Source: Chloroflexota bacterium
GTDB lineage: Bacteria; Chloroflexota; Anaerolineae; B4-G1; DUEL01
NCBI GenBank assembly: GCA_017743275.1
Contig: JAGHZG010000115.1
Location: forward strand, 1-6,084
Direction of reading: 5' to 3'
DNA length: 6,084 nucleotides
The notes under the pieces: generated by a model
Database searches by the model: none
Told to the model about the DNA's origin: nothing
The model's input: only the letters and a program-made list of their open reading frames with translations
Position numbers and translations under genes: made by a program
Part shown: positions 1 through 4,896 of the stretch, piece after piece
How the letters are laid out: each line of letters begins with the position of its first letter
How positions within the stretch are numbered: the first letter of the stretch is position 1

Positions 1-1656
1 CAACGTCACCGAACGGGTGGCGTTTTTGAGTGGTTAACGGGAGGGCATTTATCCGCTGACCTGCCGCTGCGGATAGAGGGGCTGACGTTCCGATACCATA
101 CCCGCCCGGAATTGGCGCTGCAGGACATCTCGCTGACGCTGGAGCCGGGGGAGTTGGTGCTGGTCGCCGGGGCCAGCGGATGCGGCAAGACGACGCTCAT
201 CCGCTGCATCAACGGCCTGATCCCCCACACTTACCGGGGCGAACTGCAGGGCCGGATCCTGGTCTACGGGCAGGATGCCCGTTCCATGAGCATGGCCCAA
301 CTCTCCCAGCAGGTCGGCACGCTCCTGCAGGACCCGGAGCGGCAGATTGTGGGCAGTTTCGTCCTCAACGAAGTGGCGTTCGGACTGGAGAATCTGGGAC
401 TCCCGCGCACCGAAATCCGGGCCCGGGTGGATGAAGTGCTGGCGTATCTGGGCATCTCCCACCTGCGGGACCGGGAGACCTTCCACCTCTCCGGCGGGGA
501 GAAGCAGAAGGTGGCCCTGGCGGGTGTCCTGGCGATGCGGCCCGGTATTCTGCTATTGGACGAGCCACTGGCCAGTCTGGACCCTGTCAGCGCCCAGGAG
601 GCGCTGGCCCTTTTCCGCCGTCTGGCCGACGAAGGGGTCGCGGTCATCCTGGTGGAGCATCGGGTGGAGGACGCCCTGAGCATTCGCCCGGACCGGGTGC
701 TGTTTATGCAGGACGGCCGGGTGACCTACGACGGCCCGCCTGACCGGATGACCGGGGCGGTGGACTACCGACAGGTCAAGTTGCCGGCCCCGCTGATTCT
801 CCAGCGTGCGGCGGCGGCCCCGCCGCCCCGCTTTGAGCCCGCCATCCGCCCCAACGGGCGCGAGCCCCTGGTGGTCTTTGAGGACGTCTCTTTTGCCTAC
901 GACGAGGCGGGCCCCCCGGTCATTCAGGACGTGAACCTGACCATCCATCGCGGGGACATCATCGCGTTGCTGGGCCCCAACGGCGCGGGGAAGACGACGC
1001 TGGTCAAGCATGCCATCGGCCTGCTGAAGCCCCGGCAGGGCCGGGTGCTGGTGGAAGGGCAGGACACGCGTCAGATAAGCGTGGCGCAGGTCGCCCGCAC
1101 GCTGGGCTACGTCTTCCAGAGCCCGGGGCATATGCTCTTTGCCCCCACGGTGCGGGAGGAACTGGCCTTCGGCCCCCGGAACCTGGGCTTTGCCCGGGAG
1201 GAGATAGACCAGTCGGTGGCGCAGGCGGTGGAGACGGTCAACCTGCGGGGACTGGAGGAATACCCCCCGCTGGCCCTCTCCTTCGGGCAGCAGAAGCGGG
1301 TCACCATCGCGGCCGTGTTGGCGATGCGCTCCCGGATTCTGGTGATGGACGAGCCGACGGCGGGGCAGGACTACTGGAACTACATGGCCTTTATGGACTC
1401 CATTCTTCAGATGCCGGGGTTTGCGGCTGTCCTCTTCATCACGCACGACCTGGACCTGGCCATCTGCTACGCCAACCGGGTGGTCCTGATGGCAGAGGGG
1501 CGCATCGCCGCCGACGGCTCCCCCGCCGATGTGCTCTCCGACCTGGAGTTGCTGCGCCGCTGCCGGATTGTGCCGACCTCGCTGTTGCGGCTCAACCTGG
1601 AGTACCTGCCCCGCACGGGGCGCTTTCTGCGGGCCGAGGCGCTGGCCCATATCTGA
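1..1656 (+). CDS. Fused double ATPase of an ECF importer (EcfA-EcfA, YkoD/CbiO type), 5' end unresolved
   Basis: This is the cytoplasmic ATP-hydrolysing subunit that powers an energy-coupling factor importer by driving EcfT and the S component. Two ABC ATPase domains are fused in one chain. Numbering from TTG 112, domain 1 has Walker A G20-T27, Q-loop Q73 within the ECF-style DPERQ, signature LSGGE 126-130, Walker B ILLLDEP 146-152 and switch histidine H183. After an Ala/Pro-rich linker (about 205-250), domain 2 has Walker A G288-T295, Q336, signature LSFGQ 389-393, Walker B ILVMDEP 409-415 and H445. All catalytic residues are present in both halves. TTG 112 is too late as a start, because the first ABC strand (LRIEGLTFRY) lies upstream in the same frame from about 67. 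The frame is open to position 1, with no ATG, GTG or TTG before 112, so the start is either outside the window or a rare CTG at 61. The S and T genes follow on the same strand. Confidence 0.93.
   Translation, partial: QRHRTGGVFEWLTGGHLSADLPLRIEGLTFRYHTRPELALQDISLTLEPGELVLVAGASGCGKTTLIRCINGLIPHTYRGELQGRILVYGQDARSMSMAQLSQQVGTLLQDPERQIVGSFVLNEVAFGLENLGLPRTEIRARVDEVLAYLGISHLRDRETFHLSGGEKQKVALAGVLAMRPGILLLDEPLASLDPVSAQEALALFRRLADEGVAVILVEHRVEDALSIRPDRVLFMQDGRVTYDGPPDRMTGAVDYRQVKLPAPLILQRAAAAPPPRFEPAIRPNGREPLVVFEDVSFAYDEAGPPVIQDVNLTIHRGDIIALLGPNGAGKTTLVKHAIGLLKPRQGRVLVEGQDTRQISVAQVARTLGYVFQSPGHMLFAPTVREELAFGPRNLGFAREEIDQSVAQAVETVNLRGLEEYPPLALSFGQQKRVTIAAVLAMRSRILVMDEPTAGQDYWNYMAFMDSILQMPGFAAVLFITHDLDLAICYANRVVLMAEGRIAADGSPADVLSDLELLRRCRIVPTSLLRLNLEYLPRTGRFLRAEALAHI
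2..37 (+). CDS. Possible 3' tail of an upstream gene
   Basis: Frame 2 reads NVTERVAFLSG and then stops at TAA 35-37. It is followed two bases later by a Shine-Dalgarno-like GGGAGGG (39-45). This layout fits the end of a preceding gene just before the ECF ATPase gene. Only eleven residues are visible, so no family can be named. The alternative is that this frame is non-coding and the ATPase frame, also open here, is the real one. Confidence 0.2.
   Translation, partial: NVTERVAFLSG
39..45 (+). promoter_or_regulatory. Shine-Dalgarno-like site without a clear start codon
   Basis: GGGAGGG lies directly after the frame-2 TAA at 35-37 and would normally mark the start of the ATPase gene. No ATG, GTG or TTG in the ATPase frame follows at a usual distance. 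The nearest in-frame candidate is CTG 61, which is 15 bases downstream and so farther than normal. It may be a chance purine run if the gene starts outside the window. Confidence 0.3.
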
Positions 1657-1669
1657 GAGGTTCTGCGGG

Positions 1670-1680
1670 AAGGAGGTGAT
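1670..1680 (+). promoter_or_regulatory. Extended Shine-Dalgarno sequence not attached to a recognised gene
   Basis: AAGGAGGTGAT matches over eleven bases the complement of the usual 3' end of bacterial 16S rRNA. No start codon follows at 5-9 bases. GTG 1676 overlaps the site, and GTG 1694 lies 17 bases after GGAGG; both are in frame with a tiny ORF ending at TGA 1739-1741. The S-component gene has its own good ribosome-binding site further on. The rest of the 1657-1756 gap shows no clear hairpin or promoter. Confidence 0.4.
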
Positions 1681-1744
1681 AGCGGGAACAAAAGTGGACC
1701 GTCTACTGCTCCCCAATCGTATCGGCTCATCCACAAACTGACAA

Positions 1745-1751
1745 AAGGAGG
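1745..1751 (+). promoter_or_regulatory. Ribosome-binding site of the S-component gene
   Basis: AAGGAGG lies five bases before ATG 1757 and fixes that start. It also shows that the S component has its own strong translation signal despite the second Shine-Dalgarno-like site 70 bases upstream. Confidence 0.75.
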
Positions 1752-1756
1752 TTCCC

Positions 1757-2305
1757 ATGGAGCGCAAAAAGTGGTATGCCTTCGGCACCCGCGAGGTCGT
1801 CTACTCCGCCCTGGGCGCGGCGCTGTACGGCGTCCTCTCCTTCGCCACCAATATGCTGGCGCTGCCTGCGGCGGGCAACGTGGCCCTTCGGCCCGCCGTC
1901 TGTATCCCCATGTTCTTCGGCGTGGCCTTCGGCCCCTGGGTCGGTTTCATCAGCGGCTTCCTGGGCAACGTTATCGGAGATGCTCTCTCCGGCTGGGGCT
2001 TCTGGTTCTGGTGGGACCTGGGCAACGGCCTGATGGGGTTGATCCCGGGCTTCGCCGCCTCTATGATCACCGACTATCGGGCCACCCGCTCCTTCGTCAT
2101 CGCTGACCTGTTTGCCATTCTGGGGGTCGTGGTCGGCATGGGGCTGGCCTCTCTTTCAGAGATGTGGGTCTCCGGGGTTGACCTGAGCACCGCCATTGTC
2201 GGCTACTTCGTTCCCGCCGCCCTCACCAACATCATCAACGGTATCATCCTGGTGCCCATCCTGATGGTCGCCTACGCCGCCATTGTCGGCCGAACGGGCC
2301 GCTAA
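1757..2305 (+). CDS. ECF transporter S component (substrate-binding membrane subunit), substrate unknown
   Basis: This 182-residue, very hydrophobic protein should be the substrate-capturing membrane subunit of the ECF importer encoded by its two neighbours. Its length and about six hydrophobic stretches (roughly 13-31, 46-59, 60-76, 86-103, 111-133 and 146-175) match the usual S-component fold. A18xxxA22 in the first helix matches the small-residue motif that group S components use to pack against EcfT. The central part is rich in Gly and Trp (GDALSGWGFWFWWDLGNG, 74-91), the region where S components commonly line the ligand pocket. The ATG is set by AAGGAGG five bases upstream. The substrate cannot be read from the sequence: no riboswitch or biosynthetic gene sits inside the unit, and the protein does not resemble YkoE. 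The family assignment is firm and the ligand is open. Confidence 0.85.
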   Translation: MERKKWYAFGTREVVYSALGAALYGVLSFATNMLALPAAGNVALRPAVCIPMFFGVAFGPWVGFISGFLGNVIGDALSGWGFWFWWDLGNGLMGLIPGFAASMITDYRATRSFVIADLFAILGVVVGMGLASLSEMWVSGVDLSTAIVGYFVPAALTNIINGIILVPILMVAYAAIVGRTGR

Positions 2306-2309
2306 AAAG

Positions 2310-2344
2310 AAGGTGACAGTCACCTGAAAGGTGACTGTCACCTT
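2310..2344. repeat. Perfect inverted repeat with palindromic arms between S and T genes
   Basis: The arms AAGGTGACAGTCACCT (2310-2325) and AGGTGACTGTCACCTT (2329-2344) are exact reverse complements around a 3-base gap. Each arm contains its own odd palindrome, GGTGAC-N-GTCACC (2312-2324 and 2330-2342). As RNA it would form one long stem that ends three bases before the AGGAG ribosome-binding site of EcfT. No T-run follows, so a classic terminator is unlikely. It may be an mRNA-stabilising or processing stem, an attenuator of EcfT translation, a double operator, or a dispersed genomic palindrome. Confidence 0.9.
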
Positions 2345-2358
2345 CCCAGGAGCGCAGG

Positions 2359-3243
2359 ATGTTAATTGCCTGGCGATACCGGGAACGGAATACCCTGATC
2401 CAGAAACTGGACCCTCGCGCCCGGTGGATTTTCCTCCTGGCGGTCATGTTCTCTGTCATCCAGTTCTGGGATATCCGTTTCCTGGCCTTCTTCATGGGCC
2501 TGTCGCTGATGTACTATTTGCTGGCCCGACTGACCTGGAAGGAGACCCGGCGGGTCTGGACGTTTGTCCTCATTCTGGTTGTCGTCATTATCGGGATCAA
2601 CGCGGTCATCACCGGACGCGGAGGGCCCACCGAGATTCTGCGGGGTGCCGGCCACGTTCTCTGGGAGGCACAATGGGTGGTGCCGGGGGTGGGATGGACC
2701 ATCCATCCCATCATCACGGTGGAGAAAATCGTCTTCGCCCTGGCCCAGATGATGCGGATGCTGACGATTGCCATCCTCTTCATCCCGGTGGCCTTTACCT
2801 TCAACCCCAACCACTACGGCGTGACGTTTCGCCGTCTGGGCCTTCCGGACAAAGTGGCCTTTTCTATGGACCTGGCTTTCCGGTTCGTGCCCACGCTGGC
2901 CCGGGATTTCAACCTGACGCTGGATGCCCAGCGAGCGCGCGGGTACGAGGTGGAAAAACTGGAGGGTGGGCTGTTGGCCCAGATTCGCAAGATGGCCCCG
3001 CTGATTGTTCCGGTGACTATCAACGCCATTGTCGGCGCGGAGGACATCGTGAACGCGATGGACCTGCGCTGTTTCGGGCTGCGCCCCCGGACCTGGCTGC
3101 ACGAACTCCGCTACGCGCCGCGCGACTATGTGCTGATCGGATTCAGCGTGCTGCTGCTGGTGGGGTCCATCCTGGTCCGCGCCCTTCTGCGGGTGGGCGA
3201 TCTCTGGGTGCCGGACGCCGTCCTGCGCCTTTTTGGTTTTTGA
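2359..3243 (+). CDS. ecfT: ECF transporter transmembrane component EcfT (CbiQ family)
   Basis: This 294-residue protein is the membrane coupling subunit. It transmits ATP hydrolysis in the fused EcfA to the S component, which it topples to release substrate into the cytoplasm. Hydrophobic segments are visible at about 23-58, 68-84, 115-147 and 258-275. The family's early motif is present as LDPRARW (17-23). The cytoplasmic coupling helices carry the signature motifs: QRARG (191-195) is canonical, while the second reads AMDLRCFG (233-240), where an Ala-Arg-Gly triplet is usual, so only its Arg is kept. The length is slightly above the roughly 260-residue norm. AGGAG (2348-2352), six bases upstream, supports ATG 2359. 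The 53-base gap from the S gene is taken up mainly by the palindrome at 2310-2344, so the two are probably cotranscribed. Confidence 0.9.
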   Translation: MLIAWRYRERNTLIQKLDPRARWIFLLAVMFSVIQFWDIRFLAFFMGLSLMYYLLARLTWKETRRVWTFVLILVVVIIGINAVITGRGGPTEILRGAGHVLWEAQWVVPGVGWTIHPIITVEKIVFALAQMMRMLTIAILFIPVAFTFNPNHYGVTFRRLGLPDKVAFSMDLAFRFVPTLARDFNLTLDAQRARGYEVEKLEGGLLAQIRKMAPLIVPVTINAIVGAEDIVNAMDLRCFGLRPRTWLHELRYAPRDYVLIGFSVLLLVGSILVRALLRVGDLWVPDAVLRLFGF

Positions 3244-3255
3244 AAGCGCCGTCGG

Positions 3256-3304
3256 GAAAGAAGCGTTTTTGCGGAGGCTTTGCCCCCGCAAAAACGCTTC
3301 TTTC
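3256..3304 (+). terminator. Stable stem-loop after ecfT, likely transcription end
   Basis: The arms GAAAGAAGCGTTTTTGCGG (3256-3274) and CCGCAAAAACGCTTCTTTC (3286-3304) pair perfectly over 19 bp. The loop can add three GGC/GCC pairs around TTT. It starts 12 bases after the ecfT stop, and a promoter follows at once, so it probably separates two transcription units. The downstream T-run is weak; the T-rich tract (CTTCTTTC) lies inside the second arm. The perfect symmetry is also what a dispersed palindromic repeat would show. Confidence 0.65.
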
Positions 3305-3332
3305 TTGCCATTTGCTCAATTTGCGATACAAT
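3305..3332 (+). promoter_or_regulatory. Sigma-70-type promoter for coaBC
   Basis: TTGCCA (3305-3310, five of six matches to TTGACA) and TACAAT (3327-3332, five of six matches to TATAAT) are separated by 16 bases in a locally AT-rich stretch. It lies between the putative terminator and the hairpin leader. Transcription would start near 3339-3341 and give a leader of about 120 nt before the coaBC start. Confidence 0.55.
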
Positions 3333-3348
3333 TCTATTTGCAGGTGGC

Positions 3349-3405
3349 GGTCGGCGAAGGCCGACCGTCGGCCAAAGGCCCTGGGAGGGCGACTTCAGTC
3401 GGCGC
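3349..3405. repeat. 57-nt palindromic element, copy A, in the coaBC leader
   Basis: The element aligns without gaps to 4826-4882 with 45 of 57 identities. It contains three small stem-loops: GGTCGGC/GCCGACC around GAAG (3349-3366), GGCC/GGCC around AAA, and CGAC/GTCG around TTCA. The third stem has a C-G pair where copy B has T-A, a compensatory change. Both copies lie upstream of a start codon on the same strand. Confidence 0.8.
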
Positions 3406-3429
3406 ATTTAGCGCCGGCCGCCAGGCCGG
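3401..3429 (+). other. Two further stem-loops in the coaBC leader
   Basis: GGCGC-ATTTA-GCGCC (3401-3415) overlaps the end of copy A, and CCGGCC-GCCA-GGCCGG (3414-3429) follows, sharing two bases. Together with copy A they make a run of five short hairpins over 81 nt. The run stops about 20 bases before the GGGAG ribosome-binding site (3451-3455) of coaBC. Overlapping stems cannot all form together, so alternative folds are possible. Confidence 0.6.
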
Positions 3430-3459
3430 TATTGGAGCCCTATTGGTAAAGGGAGCAAC

Positions 3460-4695
3460 ATGGAACCCGTCCCTCTGCTGCGCGGGAAGCGCATTCTCCT
3501 GGGCGTCACCGGCGGCATCGCCGTCTACAAGGTCTGCACCCTGGCCAGCCACCTGACCCAAATGGGGGCGGAGGTGGACGTGGTGATGACCGAGGCGGCG
3601 ACCCGCTTCGTCGCCCCCCTGACCTTTGAGGCGCTGACGGGCCGACCGGTCTACACCGACCTCTGGCATACCGGCGGGGCTGGATTGCCCACCCACATCG
3701 CGCACGTGGGGCTGGCCCACGCCGCTGACCTGCTGGTCATTGCCCCGGCGACGGCCAACACCATAGCCAAACTGGCCGGGGGCCTGGCGGACAATCTCCT
3801 CTCCACCCTGGCCCTGGCGGCCGCCTGCCCTGTCCTGCTGGCACCGGCTATGGACGCCGGGATGTGGAGCCACCCGGCCACTCAGGCCAACGTCGCCACC
3901 CTGCGGGCGCGCGGGGTCCACTTCGCCGGACCCGTCCGGGGCCGGATGGCTTCCGGCCTGGAGGGGGAGGGGCGGATGATGGAGCCGGAGGAGATTCTGG
4001 GCCACATCCGGTGGGTGCTGGGCCGCCAGGGCCCTCTCGCCGGGCAGAAGGTTGTGGTCACCGCCGGGCCGACGCGCGAGTTTCTGGACCCCGTCCGCTT
4101 CATCTCCAACCCCTCTTCGGGCAAACAGGGCTTCGCTCTGGCCCAGGCGGCGCTGGACCGGGGTGCGGACGTCGTCCTGATCACCGGCCCGGTCTCCCTG
4201 TCCACTCCCGTCGGTGCCCGCCGGGTGGACGTCACCACGGTCCAGCAGATGCTGGATGCGGTCCTGGAAGATGCCGCCGACGCTGATGCCCTGCTGATGG
4301 CCGCCGCCGTCGGCGACTACCGTCCGGCGACCGTCTCCGAACACAAGATCAAGAAGACGGCCGACCTGACCCTGCGCCTGGAACGGACGCCGGACATTCT
4401 GGCGGCGGTGGCCCGGCAGCGGGCCGACACAGGAAGGCCGCAGGTGGTGGTGGGGTTCGCCGCCGAGAGCCAGGACCTGCTGGAAAACGCCCGCGCCAAG
4501 TTGGAGGCGAAGCGACTGGACCTCATCGTCGCCAACGACATCACCGCGGCCGATGCGGGCTTCGCCGCCGAGACCAACCGGGTGGTGCTTCTGGACCGGG
4601 AGGGTGGGGTGGAGGAGTTGCCGCTGATGAGCAAATCTGCCGTCGCCGAGACGGTGCTGGACCGGGTCACGCGGATGCTGATAAAGCGCGAGTGA
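3460..4695 (+). CDS. coaBC: Bifunctional phosphopantothenoylcysteine decarboxylase / phosphopantothenate-cysteine ligase (CoaBC)
   Basis: This cytoplasmic enzyme performs two steps of coenzyme A synthesis: CTP-dependent joining of cysteine to 4'-phosphopantothenate, then FMN-dependent decarboxylation to 4'-phosphopantetheine. Its 411 residues match the normal fused length. The N-terminal CoaC flavoprotein domain (about 8-185) shows TGGIAVYK (17-24), the active-site histidine H79 in PTHIAH, and PATANT (96-101). The C-terminal CoaB domain (about 192-408) shows TAGPTRE (201-207), ISNPSSGK (215-222), MAAAVGDYRP (280-289), KIKK (296-299), VGFAAES (331-337) and IVAND (356-360). Two CoaC positions differ from the textbook enzyme: PAMD (129-132) replaces PAMN, and S165 in MASG occupies the place of the reducing cysteine of E. 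coli. The start has GGGAG four bases upstream. The gene has its own promoter and a structured leader. Confidence 0.95.
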   Translation: MEPVPLLRGKRILLGVTGGIAVYKVCTLASHLTQMGAEVDVVMTEAATRFVAPLTFEALTGRPVYTDLWHTGGAGLPTHIAHVGLAHAADLLVIAPATANTIAKLAGGLADNLLSTLALAAACPVLLAPAMDAGMWSHPATQANVATLRARGVHFAGPVRGRMASGLEGEGRMMEPEEILGHIRWVLGRQGPLAGQKVVVTAGPTREFLDPVRFISNPSSGKQGFALAQAALDRGADVVLITGPVSLSTPVGARRVDVTTVQQMLDAVLEDAADADALLMAAAVGDYRPATVSEHKIKKTADLTLRLERTPDILAAVARQRADTGRPQVVVGFAAESQDLLENARAKLEAKRLDLIVANDITAADAGFAAETNRVVLLDREGGVEELPLMSKSAVAETVLDRVTRMLIKRE

Positions 4696-4750
4696 AGAGG
4701 GGGGTAACCTTCACGCCGATTGAAATTGCCCTCGCTGGGTGCTTCATGCC

Positions 4751-4776
4751 GGGCCTCGCCCCGAAGGGCTCGGCCC
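4751..4776 (+). other. Stem-loop in the coaBC-flavodoxin gap
   Basis: GGGCC (4751-4755) pairs with GGCCC (4772-4776), and GCCC (4758-4761) pairs with GGGC (4766-4769) around a CGAA loop. A symmetric TC/TC internal mismatch separates the two stems. It begins about 55 bases after the coaBC stop. There is no T-run, so it is not a typical terminator. Confidence 0.5.
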
Positions 4777-4777
4777 G

Positions 4778-4817
4778 AAAGGTGTCGGCCTTTGCAGAGA
4801 CACTTCACGTGGGTGTC
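4778..4817 (+). other. Two small stem-loops upstream of repeat copy B
   Basis: AAAGG/CCTTT (4778-4782 with 4789-4793) closes a 6-base loop, and GACAC/GTGTC (4799-4803 with 4813-4817) closes a 9-base loop that starts with TTCA. With the hairpin at 4751-4776 and copy B they form an almost continuous run of short hairpins over about 130 bases. I see no convincing promoter in 4696-4896, so the flavodoxin gene may be read from the coaBC promoter. Confidence 0.4.
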
Positions 4818-4825
4818 ACCGGAAG

Positions 4826-4882
4826 GGTCGGCGAAGGCCGACCACTGGCCGCAGGCCAAAAGAGGCTGACTTCAGTCAGCGC
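4826..4882. repeat. 57-nt palindromic element, copy B, before the flavodoxin gene
   Basis: This is the second copy of the element at 3349-3405, the same length and on the same strand. The first hairpin (4826-4843) is identical to copy A. The second is GGCC-GCA-GGCC. The third, GCTGAC-TTCA-GTCAGC (4865-4880), is better paired than in copy A. It ends seven bases before the GGAG ribosome-binding site at 4887, so the folded RNA would sit next to the translation start. Confidence 0.8.
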
Positions 4883-4886
4883 CAAT

Positions 4887-4890
4887 GGAG
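4887..4890 (+). promoter_or_regulatory. Ribosome-binding site deciding the flavodoxin start
   Basis: There are three in-frame ATGs, at 4885, 4894 and 4897. GGAG at 4887-4890 overlaps the first and lies six bases before the third. ATG 4897 is therefore the best start, and it gives the natural flavodoxin N-terminus MSEKILVAYATR. Confidence 0.6.
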
Positions 4891-4896
4891 AAAATG

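Noticed and set aside
1651..1680. CTGAGAGG near the end of the ATPase gene as part of a TPP riboswitch
   Set aside because: Only the CUGAGA-like core is present. The other conserved TPP segments and the helices are missing, and the site overlaps a stop codon.
553..1788. 411-codon open frame on the - strand opposite the ATPase gene
   Set aside because: The codon-shadow composition and lack of any family motif contrast with complete ABC motifs on the + strand.
2331..3449. 372-codon open frame on the + strand overlapping ecfT
   Set aside because: It is a high-GC shadow frame rich in Gly, Pro, His and Arg with no recognisable motif. The ecfT frame carries clear membrane helices and the QRARG motif.
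3334..4344. 336-codon open frame on the - strand opposite coaBC
   Set aside because: Its content is Gly/Arg/Asp-rich shadow sequence, and it runs through the hairpin leader. The + strand frame has all CoaBC motifs.
4720..4747. Possible promoter TTGAAA with CTTCAT for the flavodoxin gene
   Set aside because: The -10 candidate matches poorly, and the region lacks the AT-rich character seen at 3305-3340.
3349..4882. Repeated palindromes as a CRISPR array
   Set aside because: There are only two diverged copies more than 1.4 kb apart, with a gene between them. There are no regular spacers and no cas genes.
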